NCBI RefSeq assembly: GCF_900113925.1
Contig: NZ_FORD01000014.1
Span: 1-64,000, forward strand
Direction of reading: 5' to 3'
DNA: 64,000 bases
Source: Nitrosomonas sp. Nm34
GTDB lineage: Bacteria; Pseudomonadota; Gammaproteobacteria; Burkholderiales; Nitrosomonadaceae
In this document: positions 45,101 through 55,677 of the stretch, piece after piece
Numbering within the stretch: position 1 is the first letter of the stretch
Layout: the number at the start of each line of letters is the position of its first letter
The notes under the pieces: generated by a model
Database searches by the model: none
Told to the model about the DNA's origin: nothing
Seen by the model: only the letters and a program-made list of their open reading frames with translations
Made by a program: the position numbers and the translations under genes

Positions 45101-45538
45101 ATGCCACAAATTGATTTTTATTCGGGGGCATCCGATAAATTATTGGTTGCATGCAGGCTAAGTGAAAAAGTAATTCAACAGGCGGCTAAAATAATGGTTT
45201 ATATCCCAGATTCGTCGCTTCTGAATCAACTCGATAAATTGCTCTGGACCTTCTCTCCCATCAGCTTTATTCCGCATTGTCACGGGGATGACAAAATAGC
45301 CAATGTGACACCGGTAATATTAATTAGTAATAGCGAAGAAATTCAGCAGATTGGGTCTTATGAGGTATTGCTTAACCTGCATGATGAAGTACCTCCAGTT
45401 TATGATCACTTTCAAAGAGTCATCGAAATCGTTGAAAATGTGCCCGAGGACAAGAAGGTTGCTCGCAAACGTTATCGTTTTTATCAGGAGCAGGGGCTCA
45501 GTGTACATCATTATAAACTTGATCAGAGTCAGCATTGA
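45101..45538 (+). CDS. holC: DNA polymerase III chi subunit
   Basis: 145 aa from ATG 45101, 20 bases after pepA. IDFYSGASDKLLVACRLSEK, VMVYIPDSSLLNQLDKLLWT-like block (residues ~30-50) and SFIPHCHGDD match HolC; LNLHDEVPP and KARKRYRFYQEQGLSVHHYK the C-terminal half. Chi links the clamp loader to single-strand binding protein. The spacing to pepA indicates one transcript. Confidence 0.92.
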   Translation: MPQIDFYSGASDKLLVACRLSEKVIQQAAKIMVYIPDSSLLNQLDKLLWTFSPISFIPHCHGDDKIANVTPVILISNSEEIQQIGSYEVLLNLHDEVPPVYDHFQRVIEIVENVPEDKKVARKRYRFYQEQGLSVHHYKLDQSQH

Positions 45539-46382
45539 TCGATACCAGAACGATGAAGTCAATCGGAAAAAAATGGCATGGAGAAACCAAGAGATTCTAA
45601 GGTTGATTGAAAAAAAGCTTGCTTGGCTCTCGAATGCGAATTAAGCGCTGAAATAGAAGCCAGTTCATCAATAACTTTAAACTATTGAGGAAGGTACCCG
45701 CCAACCTTAATAAATTATAATAACGGATGCACCGGCAAGACCGATTAATAACGATTTGTCTCTATGTTCACAAGCATTATCAGGGATATTCTTTGCTTTA
45801 TAGCCAAAGAATGAGTAATTACGTGAATTGAAGTTTTAGCGATAAAGAAATCACTGCTCTCTACCTGTTCGGTGTGGTGGACAGGTAGAGAGCGATCAAG
45901 AGTATTTATGAGTATGCGGATCATCATTTACGCGCTTAGTCTGCACGACTTGCGAGTGATGTTGCTTGCTTATGTTCAGCGCTTTAATCGGTTAGCCGAT
46001 GTATTTGATCAGATTCAACCACAATTGCACAGTAATAACTGTATGATGATAAAGCTTATCAGCGGCCTGAAGCTGAAGAGGCCAGACAAGCTTGGAATAT
46101 GATCGTCTTGACATCGGTTAGAAACAAAAAAGAACCACCACACTATCCGGTATCACAGGATCAACGGTGCCTGCAGCGGTTCACTAGCAGGCTTTTGAGA
46201 AACTATCTGCATTGCCACTGCGATATTAAAAACAGGTTTAAAATGAAAAACAAATTCAAGATACTGATTTATCAGCTATAAACACCGTTTTTTGACTGTG
46301 TTTACTCATCATTATCATCGAGTACCTCTGCCTCCAGTACATTTTTCAACAACTTGCTACCACCCAATATAGTTTTTTTCTT
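45539..46382. other. Long spacer between holC and MITE-A copy 8
   Basis: About 840 bases without a gene I can support. Short frames (45351-45644, 45872-46102, 46099-46281) lack start signals and family character. The region separates holC from valS, which usually adjoin, so it looks like an insertion or decay product. Confidence 0.5.
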
Positions 46383-46495
46383 ATTCTATTTTAAATGAGA
46401 ACTAATTTTGTCGGCCTTTGTCGGCTTCACCTTGCCGTATGATTGATGCTGTCTGCGGCTCGCCTGCGCGCCATTTTTGATTGAGAAATAGAATG
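46383..46495 (+). repeat. MITE-A copy 8
   Basis: ATTCTATTTTAAATGAGAAC..GGCTTCACCTTGCCGTATGA..GCGGCTCGCCTGCGCGCCA..TTGATTGAGAAATAGAAT. The TCGGC(C)TT segment is doubled (TCGGCCTTTGTCGGCTTCAC). The outer ends changed together (ATTCTATT / AATAGAAT) and so still pair. Confidence 0.85.
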
Positions 46496-46707
46496 ACTAA
46501 AAGTGTTATACATTCACTGTAGGGACTGCTAAATGCTCAAATCAATTCTAGCTTCTTTTGATTAACTGACTCTGCCTCAGGCATGATCGTGGTGCTTTCT
46601 AAAAAACATTTAGATCAGCTAATAATTAATGACCTTGCTACCTGCGGGGTTACCTTCCGATATAATGGCAAATTTTCTGTTTTTGCTAATTTAATAATTT
46701 AATTTTC

Positions 46708-49467
46708 ATGGAACTTGCAAAAAGTTTTGATCCGAAAGTCATAGAAGCTCATTGGTATTCTATATGGGAGTCATCAGGTTATTTCAAGCCATCAAATAAG
46801 GAGGAGGATGCTGCTTACTGCATCATGTTGCCACCTCCCAATGTAACGGGCACCCTGCATATGGGACACGCGTTTCAGCACACTCTGATGGATGCATTGA
46901 TTCGATATCATCGTATGCTGGGTGATAACACGCTATGGCAGCCTGGAACAGATCATGCCGGCATTGCCACACAAATAGTCGTCGAGCGTCAATTAGACCA
47001 AGAAAATATTAATCGGCGAGAACTTGGACGTGAGGCGTTCCTCAAGCGTGTTTGGCAATGGAAAGAGGAATCAGGTTCAACTATTACGCGGCAGATGCGG
47101 CGGATGGGTACTTCTTGCGATTGGTCGCGGGAGCGTTTTACCATGGACGAGATGCTTTCCCAAGCAGTGACTGAGGTATTTGTACGGTTATATCGAGAAG
47201 GATTGATTTATCGTGGCAAGCGTCTGGTTAACTGGGATCCTGTGCTGCAAACAGCCGTGTCTGATTTGGAAGTCATTTCGACCGAAGAAATAGGTTCACT
47301 TTGGCATATTCTTTATCCATTCGAAGAGGATAGCAGTACTGGATTGCAGGGAAGTGGCTTAATTGTTGCGACCACACGGCCAGAAACGATGCTAGGAGAC
47401 ATGGCGGTGGCTGTTCATCCAGAGGATGAACGCTACCGTCATCTGGTTGGGCGGCATCTCCGATTACCTCTATCTGAGCGCACGATTCCTATTATTGCGG
47501 ATGAATATGTCGATCCGACTTTTGGTACGGGTTGTGTGAAAATTACGCCCGCGCATGATTTTAATGATTATCAAGTCGGCTTACGTCATAAGCTGGTTCC
47601 ACTTAATATTTTTACTTTCAACGGAAAAATCAATGATGTTGCGCCAGTCGAATATCAAGGGTTGGACCGTTTTGAGGCACGGAAAAAGATTATTAGCGAT
47701 CTGGAAGCGCAGGAATTGTTGGTCGAAACGCGACCACACAAGCTGATGGTGCCACGAGGAGATCGTACGCAAACTATTATTGAGCCGATGTTAACTGATC
47801 AGTGGTATGTGGCGATGGAAGGGATGGCTAAACGTGGTTTGGAAGTAGTAGCCAATGGTGAGGTCAGATTTACACCGGAGAATTGGACGCATGTTTATAA
47901 CCAATGGTTGGAAAATATACAGGATTGGTGTATTTCACGCCAATTGTGGTGGGGCCACCGGATTCCTGCCTGGTATGATGAGGATGGCAATGTAACGGTT
48001 GCGCATAATCTTGAGGAAGCGCAGCGGTTATCAGGTAAGGAAAATCTCAGGCAAGATGAAGATGTGCTTGATACCTGGTTTTCTTCCGCATTATGGCCAT
48101 TTTCAACACTTGGGTGGCCACAGGACATAGCCGAGCTCAAGACCTTTTTACCCACCTCAGTGCTGGTAACTGGGTTTGACATTATTTTCTTCTGGGTTGC
48201 GCGCATGATCATGATGTCACTGCATTTCACTGGGAAGGTGCCATTTCGTGAGGTTTACGTGACTGGATTAATCCGCGATTCGGAAGGCCAGAAAATGAGT
48301 AAATCCAAGGGAAACGTATTGGATCCACTTGATCTGATCGATGGTATTTTACTGCCCGAGTTGATCAAAAAGCGCACTACAGGCTTAATGAATCCTAAAC
48401 AGGCTGAATCAATCGAGAGAAATACATGTAAGCAATTCCCACAGGGAATAGCTGCATTTGGTGCTGATGCCCTGCGTTTTACTTTTGCCAGTTTGGCTTC
48501 ACATGGACGAGATATTAAATTTGATCTGCAGCGATGCGAAGGCTATCGGAATTTTTGTAATAAACTATGGAATGCTACTCGCTTTGTCCTCATGAATTGT
48601 GAAGAGAAAGATGTCGGTTTGGATGAAACGCTGCCTTTGGCATTTTCTCACGCCGATAAATGGATTATTGGTCGATTGCAACTAGCCGAGCAGGGCGTGA
48701 GGCAAGGATTTAGTGATTATCGCTTTGATATTGCCGCGCGCGAGCTCTATGAGTTTATCTGGGATGAGTATTGCGACTGGTATGTAGAGCTTGCTAAGGT
48801 TCAGTTAAGCTCAGGGGAAGATATTGAACAGCGTACTACACGTCGTGTGCTGGTGCGCGTGCTTGAAGCTGCGCTCCGTCTGGCACATCCTGTGATTCCC
48901 TTTATTACGGAAGAATTGTGGCAAAAAATTGCACCTCTGGCTGGTAAGAAAGGTAAGAGCATCATGTGTCAATCTTATCCACTAGCCGACTTCACGCGTA
49001 TTGACCAAGAAGCTGGTAGTCGCATTGCACTACTCAAAGAGATTGTAAATGCATGTCGAGCATTACGTGGAGAAATGAAATTATCACCAGCAGAGAGAAT
49101 GCCCTTGCTAATTGAAGGTAGTCAATCCAGCTTGGCCGGGTTTTCTAATTATTTAGTAGCACTGGCTAAGTTATCTGATATGGAAATTATGCCAAGTGGT
49201 TTGCCTGATGCAAACGCGCCTGTTGCTGTTGTCGGTGAATTCCGATTGATGCTCAAAATTAAAATAGATGCATCAGCAGAGCGTGCGCGACTTCAAAAGG
49301 AAATTCTTCGTTTGGAAGGCGAGATCAATAAGGCAACAACAAAGCTGCATAATCCGGCTTTTGTGCAACGTGCACCAGAAAAAGTGGTTACACAGGAGAA
49401 AGAGCGTTTGGCAAGCTTTAAGGCAATGTTGACCAAATTGGCAGAGCAATTGCAAAAATTAAGTTAA
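46708..49467 (+). CDS. valS: Valyl-tRNA synthetase
   Basis: 919 aa from ATG 46708. [20 protein letters not shown] carries the HIGH-type motif, [20 protein letters not shown] the nucleotide region, and [20 protein letters not shown] the KMSKS loop. The editing domain (~200-340), anticodon-binding domain and a C-terminal coiled coil ([20 protein letters not shown]) complete a class I ValRS. It charges tRNA-Val and clears Thr. Length is usual. No T-box or other leader structure was seen. Confidence 0.97.
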   Translation: MELAKSFDPKVIEAHWYSIWESSGYFKPSNKEEDAAYCIMLPPPNVTGTLHMGHAFQHTLMDALIRYHRMLGDNTLWQPGTDHAGIATQIVVERQLDQENINRRELGREAFLKRVWQWKEESGSTITRQMRRMGTSCDWSRERFTMDEMLSQAVTEVFVRLYREGLIYRGKRLVNWDPVLQTAVSDLEVISTEEIGSLWHILYPFEEDSSTGLQGSGLIVATTRPETMLGDMAVAVHPEDERYRHLVGRHLRLPLSERTIPIIADEYVDPTFGTGCVKITPAHDFNDYQVGLRHKLVPLNIFTFNGKINDVAPVEYQGLDRFEARKKIISDLEAQELLVETRPHKLMVPRGDRTQTIIEPMLTDQWYVAMEGMAKRGLEVVANGEVRFTPENWTHVYNQWLENIQDWCISRQLWWGHRIPAWYDEDGNVTVAHNLEEAQRLSGKENLRQDEDVLDTWFSSALWPFSTLGWPQDIAELKTFLPTSVLVTGFDIIFFWVARMIMMSLHFTGKVPFREVYVTGLIRDSEGQKMSKSKGNVLDPLDLIDGILLPELIKKRTTGLMNPKQAESIERNTCKQFPQGIAAFGADALRFTFASLASHGRDIKFDLQRCEGYRNFCNKLWNATRFVLMNCEEKDVGLDETLPLAFSHADKWIIGRLQLAEQGVRQGFSDYRFDIAARELYEFIWDEYCDWYVELAKVQLSSGEDIEQRTTRRVLVRVLEAALRLAHPVIPFITEELWQKIAPLAGKKGKSIMCQSYPLADFTRIDQEAGSRIALLKEIVNACRALRGEMKLSPAERMPLLIEGSQSSLAGFSNYLVALAKLSDMEIMPSGLPDANAPVAVVGEFRLMLKIKIDASAERARLQKEILRLEGEINKATTKLHNPAFVQRAPEKVVTQEKERLASFKAMLTKLAEQLQKLS

Positions 49468-49940
49468 TTTTTAAGTATGTATTTTTTTAGAAAACATTGC
49501 CTGGTGTCTTGGTGTTATTGATAGTGATGCTATAGTAGGCCGAGGCAAACACTTCGTTGTTCGCTGATAGTCCTAATCTCAATATTTGCTTGCTGATACT
49601 TGAATTATTTTCGATATCGTAGGGATGATGTAATAGACCATAAGATATTTTTGCCGCCGGCGAAGTTTTTTATTGGTGCCAAACGAGGGAAAGGATAGAT
49701 AGAAATGCAAAGACTGTGTGATCGACGTAAATAGGGATGTACCGGCGCTTGTAGTTCGATACATGGTTCAGTGTCTTTGGAAGGAACAAAATTCGCTGGG
49801 TACAGGAATATTGACAATAATTCATCTGGGTTTACAGAGGAAGTATTACAGCAGAAGGGAGATAGGTTCATTTTCTGTTTCAATAATCTGCTAGGGTGCT
49901 GACTGGTCTAATTAATATTAGTTTATCTCTCTTTGAGTAA
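49468..49940. other. Spacer after valS
   Basis: About 470 bases with only weak reverse frames (49579-49883) that lack starts and family traits. No terminator of the usual form was found directly after valS. Confidence 0.4.
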
Positions 49941-50064
49941 CCGACATTCCGCACCCTTTTCATAACTCACTGATAATTCTTCATTAATTTTTCCGAAAAA
50001 AATAGGTGCGAAAAAATATCTCAAGAAAATTCAGATAATTGCGAATGGGGGTGCGGAATGTCGG
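49941..50064. mobile_element. MITE-B: 124-bp element with 16-bp perfect inverted ends and 6-bp target duplication
   Basis: CCGACATTCCGCACCC (49941-49956) and its exact complement GGGTGCGGAATGTCGG (50049-50064) bound an AT-rich core. GAGTAA stands immediately outside both ends (49935-49940 and 50065-50070), a direct repeat expected of a target duplication. No coding sequence lies inside. A partial end GGGGGTGCGGAA also occurs at 33707-33718. Confidence 0.8.
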
Positions 50065-50360
50065 GAGTAACTAAATTGCATTGATATCGCTCTTTTAGTA
50101 AGAGTATTAGGGGTAGCTATAGAATTCCCAGTTCTTTGTATTTTTAACATAAGAGGAGCACTTGCTTATATCTAATTTTTCTTTATGATGATGTTAGATA
50201 AGGTTTGAAAAAGCTATTATGGCAACAGTTAAATAAGGTCTTTTTTTTTGGTAAAAAAATGCTATTTTTAAACTAAAAGAATAATAAATAAAAAAATCAC
50301 CACATTCAAAGCAGGGGAATTTTTCTATAAAAATCATGATTTTCCCTTGTTAGCACAAAT

Positions 50361-50390
50361 TTGACATGCTAGAATTCCAGCCAGCATTAT
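50361..50390 (+). promoter_or_regulatory. Candidate sigma70 promoter for the cox operon
   Basis: TTGACA at 50361-50366, an 18-base spacer and CATTAT at 50385-50390, about 160 bases before coxB. The -35 box is consensus; the -10 matches four of six. No other equally good pair was seen before coxB. Confidence 0.45.
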
Positions 50391-50551
50391 TGGGTGATTT
50401 GGTAAGATTAAAAACTATCAGAGATCAATAAAAGTTTTAGCATGAAGTAATCTGGCAGTCAGGTAGTTTTGTGTAGCCATTTGAGTCAAATGGTCGTGTT
50501 TTTTTAATAAGTAAATTAGTCTTAAATTAGTAATTTATGTGGGGGGAATAT

Positions 50552-51385
50552 ATGAGCAGTAAATCAGTAATGGCCCTGCTGGGGTCTGCAACACTTGCTT
50601 TATACTCAAGTATGGCGTTTTCGCTAGATGAGACTAGTAAGTATTTTCATCCGCAGCCAAACTCTATAATTGCACAAGAAACCTATGATCAGCATATTTT
50701 TGCGCTATGGATTTGTTTGGCAATTTTTATTGTTGTTTTTGGTGTGATGTTTTACTCGATTCTGAAACACCGTAAATCAGTTGGATATAAGGCTGCCAAT
50801 TTTCATCATAGTACTGTTGTAGAGATTATCTGGACGACTATTCCGCTTCTGATTCTTATTGGTATGGCATTTCCGGCCACTAAAACTGTCGTTGCCATGA
50901 AAGATACGTCCGAGCCTGATATCACTATTAAAGCCACAGGGTATCAGTGGATGTGGGGTTACGATTACCTTCAGGGAGAAGGTGAGGGCATCAGCTTCTT
51001 CAGTAAACTGTCCACGCCAACTGCTCAATTGGAAGGCAAAGAAGCCAAGGGGGAAAATTATTTGCTGGAGGTGGATAATAATCTGGTTGTGCCTGTAGGC
51101 AAGAAGATTCGGGTAATCACAACGGCTAATGATGTTCTTCACGCATGGTGGGTGCCTGCTTTCGGAGTCAAGCAAGATGCAATTCCAGGATTTATTCGTG
51201 ATGTGTGGTTTACGGCAGATAGACCGGGTATTTACCGTGGCCAGTGTGCTGAGCTTTGTGGCAAAGATCATGGCTATATGCCGATCGTGGTTGAAGTGCT
51301 GGAGGCAGACAAGTACGCGCAATGGGCTGCGGATAAGAAAAAAGCATCGGCAGCAGTCGTTAACACGGCGGCAGTTGGGAATTAA
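50552..51385 (+). CDS. coxB: Cytochrome c oxidase subunit II
   Basis: ATG 50552 has GGGGGGAA just upstream; the frame start five codons earlier does not. The 277-aa protein has a signal peptide, two membrane helices (FALWICLAIFIVVFGVMFYS and VVEIIWTTIPLLILIGMAFP), and a periplasmic cupredoxin domain with DVLHAWWVPAFGVKQDAIPG and GQCAELCGKDHGYMPIVVEV. These give the CuA ligands (His, Cys, Glu, Cys, His, Met). There is no C-terminal heme c domain, so it is the simple caa-less aa3 type. First gene of the operon. Confidence 0.96.
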   Translation: MSSKSVMALLGSATLALYSSMAFSLDETSKYFHPQPNSIIAQETYDQHIFALWICLAIFIVVFGVMFYSILKHRKSVGYKAANFHHSTVVEIIWTTIPLLILIGMAFPATKTVVAMKDTSEPDITIKATGYQWMWGYDYLQGEGEGISFFSKLSTPTAQLEGKEAKGENYLLEVDNNLVVPVGKKIRVITTANDVLHAWWVPAFGVKQDAIPGFIRDVWFTADRPGIYRGQCAELCGKDHGYMPIVVEVLEADKYAQWAADKKKASAAVVNTAAVGN

Positions 51386-51447
51386 TATTTCAATCGCATG
51401 AGATGTAATTTCAGTAAATAAAGAAGTAAGTACTAAGGAGAATAATC

Positions 51448-53022
51448 ATGGCAGTAGTTCAAGATGTTCATGGTCATCACGACCATCATCCCAGTGGCAT
51501 AATGCGCTGGGTAATGACAACCAATCATAAAGACATTGGCACGCTGTATCTGTGGTTCAGTTTTGCTATGTTTTTGGTTGGCGGTTTCCTGGCAATGGGA
51601 ATTCGTGCAGAATTGTTCATGCCGGGTATACAAATATTAGAGCCGGAACTTTTTAATTCGTTTACCACACTGCATGGTTTAATCATGGTGTTTGGGGCGA
51701 TTATGCCCGCATTCGTGGGATTAGCTAACTGGCAAGTACCTATGATGATAGGTGCGCCTGATATGGCGTTTGCGCGGATGAATAACTGGAGCTTCTGGCT
51801 GTTGCCGGTAGCCGGTATGTTATTAATATCCTCGTTCTTTGTGCCCGGTGGTGCTGCTGCAGGGGGCTGGACATTCTACCCGCCGCTTTCTGCACAAGGT
51901 GGCTTAGGGGTCGATATGATGATTTTTGCTATTCATATTCTGGGGGCTTCCTCAATTATGGGCGCAATTAATATTATTACTACCATCCTAAACATGCGCG
52001 CACCCGGTATGACGTTAATGAAAATGCCGATGTTCGTGTGGACATGGTTGATTACTGCTTATCTGCTGGTGCTGGTAATGCCAGTTTTGGCCGGTACAGT
52101 AACCATGTTGCTGACAGACCGCCATTTTGGTACGTCATTCTTTAATGCGGCAGGTGGAGGTGATCCTGTTCTGTTCCAGCACATTTTCTGGTTCTTTGGA
52201 CATCCTGAAGTTTATATCATGATTCTGCCCGCTTTCGGTATTGTGTCCGAAATCGTTCCAACATTTTCCCGTAAACCGTTATTTGGTTATGCATCAATGG
52301 TATATGCGACCGCATCAATTGCAATTTTATCTTGCATAGTATGGGCACATCATATGTTTACGGCTGGTATGCCAACGGTCGGTCAGTTGTTCTTCATGTA
52401 TGCTACTATGCTGATTGCTGTACCTACCGGCGTGAAAGTCTTTAACTGGACTGCGACAATGTGGCGCGGGTCGTTGACTTTTGAAACACCAATGCTGTTT
52501 GCAATTGGGTTTATCTTCCTGTTTGTGATTGGTGGTTTCAGCGGCGTGATTTGTGCAATTGTGCCAATTGATATCCAAGTACAAGATACTTACTATGTCA
52601 TTGCGCATTTCCACTATGTGCTAGTATCGGGCGCGCTGTTCGCTATATTCGGTGGAGTATATTACTGGTTGCCGAAGTGGTGCGGACGTATGTACGATGT
52701 TAAATTGGCTAACATGCATTTCTGGCTATCTATGATCTTCTTTAATGTGGCATTCTTCGTACAGCACTTCTTGGGATTGGCCGGTATGCCTCGCCGAATT
52801 CCAGACTACTCGCTACAGTTTGCTGATTTCAATATGATCTCCAGTATTGGTGCATTCGGATTTGGACTGTCGCAAATACTCTTCCTTTATATTGTGATCA
52901 AATGCATTCGTAGCGGTGAAAAAGCGGCTGATAAACCATGGGAAGGTGCAAATACATTGGAATGGACACTGCCTTCACCTGCACCATATCACAGCTTTGA
53001 AACCCCGCCAGTAATTAAATAA
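51448..53022 (+). CDS. coxA: Cytochrome c oxidase subunit I (aa3 type)
   Basis: 524 aa from ATG 51448 with [23 protein letters not shown] (heme a His), [20 protein letters not shown] (CuB His, the cross-linked Tyr and the D-pathway Glu), a His pair in [13 protein letters not shown], and [17 protein letters not shown] (heme a3 and heme a His) are all present, so it is an A1-type, heme a proton-pumping oxidase. It starts with a short His-rich N-terminus ([10 protein letters not shown]). It forms the core with CoxB and CoxC. Confidence 0.98.
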   Translation: MAVVQDVHGHHDHHPSGIMRWVMTTNHKDIGTLYLWFSFAMFLVGGFLAMGIRAELFMPGIQILEPELFNSFTTLHGLIMVFGAIMPAFVGLANWQVPMMIGAPDMAFARMNNWSFWLLPVAGMLLISSFFVPGGAAAGGWTFYPPLSAQGGLGVDMMIFAIHILGASSIMGAINIITTILNMRAPGMTLMKMPMFVWTWLITAYLLVLVMPVLAGTVTMLLTDRHFGTSFFNAAGGGDPVLFQHIFWFFGHPEVYIMILPAFGIVSEIVPTFSRKPLFGYASMVYATASIAILSCIVWAHHMFTAGMPTVGQLFFMYATMLIAVPTGVKVFNWTATMWRGSLTFETPMLFAIGFIFLFVIGGFSGVICAIVPIDIQVQDTYYVIAHFHYVLVSGALFAIFGGVYYWLPKWCGRMYDVKLANMHFWLSMIFFNVAFFVQHFLGLAGMPRRIPDYSLQFADFNMISSIGAFGFGLSQILFLYIVIKCIRSGEKAADKPWEGANTLEWTLPSPAPYHSFETPPVIK

Positions 53023-53034
53023 AGCGAAGCGTAT

Positions 53035-53145
53035 ATGTCGCAAGATGACGATAGAGATCTCAAGCGTAAAAAACTGAGGACTGCTTTTTTACTGCTTATC
53101 CTGATGGGTGTAATCTATTTTGTAACGGTGATGATAAAACAATGA
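53035..53145 (+). CDS. Cytochrome oxidase small assembly protein, 36 aa
   Basis: ATG 53035, 12 bases after coxA, gives MSQDDDRDLKRKKLRTAFLL then LILMGVIYFVTVMIKQ: an acidic-basic N-terminus and one membrane helix. Its TGA (53143-53145) overlaps the ctaG ATG (53142) in the form ATGA, so translation is coupled. Small proteins of this type between coxA and ctaG are known in betaproteobacteria under this name; the exact role is not settled. Confidence 0.8.
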   Translation: MSQDDDRDLKRKKLRTAFLLLILMGVIYFVTVMIKQ

Positions 53146-53672
53146 CACAGAGCGTAACTAACATCAATGTAACCATGTTGAAGAAACTGTTGATTTTTTC
53201 GGCGATCATGTTTGGTTTTGGTTATGCGCTTGTTCCGATGTATGAAAAATTTTGTGAAGTCACCGGAATAAATAATTTGTTACAACCGAATGCGGTGGAT
53301 AAAAATATTAAAGTAGATATGTCGCGCACAATTGCAATAGAATTAGATGCAAACGTACGCGGCATGCCTTGGCAATTTAAACCGCTACAATCAAGCGTAA
53401 AAATACATCCTGGAGAATCAATAGAGGTGATGTATGAAATTAGAAATATGTCTGATCAAGAATTTACTGGTCAGGCAATACCCAGTTATAGCCCACGCTT
53501 CTTGGAGAAGTATCTTAAGAAATTTGAATGCTTTTGCTTTACTAAGCAGGTGCTTAAGCCGGGCGAGGTTAGGCAAATGCCAGTGAAGTTTGTCATTGAT
53601 CCTGAAATACCTGTTGATGTCAATACAGTTACTATTTCCTATACTTTTTTTGCATTACAACCAGGTAAGTAG
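53142..53672 (+). CDS. ctaG: Cytochrome c oxidase assembly protein CtaG (Cox11)
   Basis: 176 aa from ATG 53142. One N-terminal helix (LKKLLIFSAIMFGFGYALVP), then LVPMYEKFCEVTGI with the conserved Cys, and the copper motif FECFCFTKQVLKPGE (Cys-Phe-Cys), ending PVDVNTVTISYTFFAL. Cox11 delivers copper to CuB of subunit I at the periplasmic face. Length is typical. Confidence 0.96.
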   Translation: MTQSVTNINVTMLKKLLIFSAIMFGFGYALVPMYEKFCEVTGINNLLQPNAVDKNIKVDMSRTIAIELDANVRGMPWQFKPLQSSVKIHPGESIEVMYEIRNMSDQEFTGQAIPSYSPRFLEKYLKKFECFCFTKQVLKPGEVRQMPVKFVIDPEIPVDVNTVTISYTFFALQPGK

Positions 53673-53722
53673 AAGATGTTTAGTAAACAACCTTGCAGGT
53701 TAACTAACAGTGAATTGCATGA

Positions 53723-53932
53723 ATGAATAATACAGAACATCAAACTGGAAAAGCATCAACGCTACAAGTAGCAAAGGCTGTGTTTTGGTCATTTCTAGGT
53801 ATACGTAAGAAAGATGATCTCGATCGGGATGCAAAAATGATAAAACCGCATCAGGTAGTAATTGGCGGGATTATTGGCGGAGTAATCTTTGTATTGAGTA
53901 TATTGACGTTGGTCAAAGTAGTAACGAGTTAA
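53723..53932 (+). CDS. DUF2970 small membrane protein
   Basis: 69 aa from ATG 53723. Residues 15-33 (TLQVAKAVFWSFLGIRKKDD) and a C-terminal helix (VVIGGIIGGVIFVLSILTLV) match the DUF2970 family that accompanies betaproteobacterial cox operons between ctaG and coxC. Probably an oxidase accessory or assembly protein; no direct evidence. Confidence 0.8.
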   Translation: MNNTEHQTGKASTLQVAKAVFWSFLGIRKKDDLDRDAKMIKPHQVVIGGIIGGVIFVLSILTLVKVVTS

Positions 53933-53963
53933 TTCATTAGAAAATAAATCAGGAGGGTTGGTA

Positions 53964-54812
53964 ATGAGTCAAGGAACTGGACACTACTATGTGCCGGCAC
54001 CATCTAAATGGCCAATTGTAGGATCATCTGCGCTGTTCTTTTTAGGGTTTGGTGCAGCAATGACAATGAATAAAATACCGGCAGGCTATTACATGCTGGG
54101 TATAGGTTTTGCTATTCTTATTTATATGCTGTTTGGCTGGTTTGGCGAGGTGGCGCGAGAAAGTGAAGCTGGCAAATATGGAAAAGTGGAAGATAAATCA
54201 TTCCGCTGGGGAATGAGCTGGTTTATTTTCTCAGAGGTAATGTTCTTTTCAGCCTTTTTTGGTGCGCTCTATTATATGAGAGTACTTACCATTCCAGAAT
54301 TAGCTGATGCAGAACATAATTTATTGTGGCCTAGTTTTACTGGGGGATGGCCAACTGCAGGACCTGGTATTACTGAGAAATTTACCCCTATGGGTGCTTG
54401 GGGTTTACCGGCCTTTAACACTTTTTTATTACTTTCTTCTGGTGTGACGGTGACACTTGCTCACTGGGCACTCAAGGAGAATCGACGTCCAGCGCTTAAA
54501 ATGTGGCTACTTGCAACTGTTGCACTAGGCTTTACTTTCCTTGCTTGTCAGATTTATGAATATAGCCATGCATATTCCGATCTCAATCTTAAACTGACTA
54601 GCGGTGCGTATGGCTCAACATTCTATATGCTGACTGGTTTCCATGGTTTCCATGTGACCTTAGGCGCCATTATGCTGACTGTCATCTATTTTAGATGCGC
54701 TGCTGGACACTTTAAACCTGAACATCATTTTGGGTTTGAAGGTGTGGCTTGGTATTGGCACTTTGTTGATGTGGTCTGGCTTGGATTGTTCATATTTGTT
54801 TACTTGCTATAA
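53964..54812 (+). CDS. coxC: Cytochrome c oxidase subunit III
   Basis: ATG 53964 follows AGGAGG at a good distance; 282 aa. Seven membrane helices, GHYYVPAPSKWPIVGSSALF at the start, SWFIFSEVMFFSAFFGALYY, TLAHWALKENRRP and GFHGFHVTLGAIMLTVIYFR (lipid-binding region) and WYWHFVDVVWLGLFIFVYLL at the end. It stabilises the catalytic site of subunit I. The seven-helix form and place in the operon are typical. Confidence 0.96.
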   Translation: MSQGTGHYYVPAPSKWPIVGSSALFFLGFGAAMTMNKIPAGYYMLGIGFAILIYMLFGWFGEVARESEAGKYGKVEDKSFRWGMSWFIFSEVMFFSAFFGALYYMRVLTIPELADAEHNLLWPSFTGGWPTAGPGITEKFTPMGAWGLPAFNTFLLLSSGVTVTLAHWALKENRRPALKMWLLATVALGFTFLACQIYEYSHAYSDLNLKLTSGAYGSTFYMLTGFHGFHVTLGAIMLTVIYFRCAAGHFKPEHHFGFEGVAWYWHFVDVVWLGLFIFVYLL

Positions 54813-54963
54813 GCAAAATTTGAGCCAGAGCTAGTTATATTCCAGACTCTTGCTTCCTTTAGTTAAGGATGTCAAGAGATCTGGGAACAAAGTTTATTCA
54901 GGTAGATTGAAATACAGGCAATTTGCATGCGGCCATTTGGGGTATGAGCGATAAATAAAAAAT

Positions 54964-55677
54964 ATGAATTATCAGTTCAAACCACGATGGTGGGTTGTTT
55001 TATTGACCGCAATTTTCATATTAATCTTTACGCGGCTGGGTTTTTGGCAGCTTTCGAGAGCAAATGAGAAAGAGTTACGGCACGAAAGGATTGAGCAATA
55101 TACGCGGGAAGCGGTGGTAGCATTACCTTCAACACCGATTAAATTAGAAGATTTTCAATATCGACAAGTTGAAGTAAAGGGTAGGTTTATTGAGGATCAT
55201 GCCATCTATCTCGACAATAAAATCTATCAGGGAGTAGCAGGTTACGAAATTCTTGCACCTCTTAAAATTGCGAATAGCTCTCTGCATGTGTTAGTCAATC
55301 GCGGCTGGATAGCCTCAAGCAACGATCGTACACAACTTCCTGTTATTTTTTATCCGCAGGAAGAAGTAAAAGTGACTGGTATAGTGACTTCGCCAACAAT
55401 AAGAACGATGCAGCTCTCAGAAGAGAAAGCAGCGGGTAAGCTTTGGATAAATTTAGATTTTGATCTTTATCAAAAGACAACAGGGCTTGCACTACAACCC
55501 ATTTTATTGTTGCAGCAGGATAATCAAATTGATGATGGATTGATACGCCAGTGGATACGGCCTGATTCAGGTGCCTCAAAGAATATCGGATACGCAGTTC
55601 AATGGTTTCTGTTAGCTGTGACAACATGCATTATATTTTTAGTATTAAATGTCAAACGAAATAGCTCGAAAAAATAG
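54964..55677 (+). CDS. SURF1-family oxidase assembly protein
   Basis: 237 aa from ATG 54964. One helix at each end (WWVVLLTAIFILIFTRLGFW and FLLAVTTCIIFLVLNV) and between them QYRQVEVKGRFIEDHAIYLD, VLVNRGWIASSNDRTQLPVI, the SURF1 pattern. It helps heme a insertion into subunit I. Its end overlaps the next gene by 29 bases. Confidence 0.92.
   Translation: MNYQFKPRWWVVLLTAIFILIFTRLGFWQLSRANEKELRHERIEQYTREAVVALPSTPIKLEDFQYRQVEVKGRFIEDHAIYLDNKIYQGVAGYEILAPLKIANSSLHVLVNRGWIASSNDRTQLPVIFYPQEEVKVTGIVTSPTIRTMQLSEEKAAGKLWINLDFDLYQKTTGLALQPILLLQQDNQIDDGLIRQWIRPDSGASKNIGYAVQWFLLAVTTCIIFLVLNVKRNSSKK

Noticed and set aside
45351-46281. Frames between holC and valS
   Set aside because: One is a shifted frame of holC; the others lack start signals, have unlikely composition and no recognisable family.
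49579-49883. 61- and 92-aa reverse frames after valS
   Set aside because: No ribosome-binding site, rich in rare residues, and in a region that otherwise looks non-coding.
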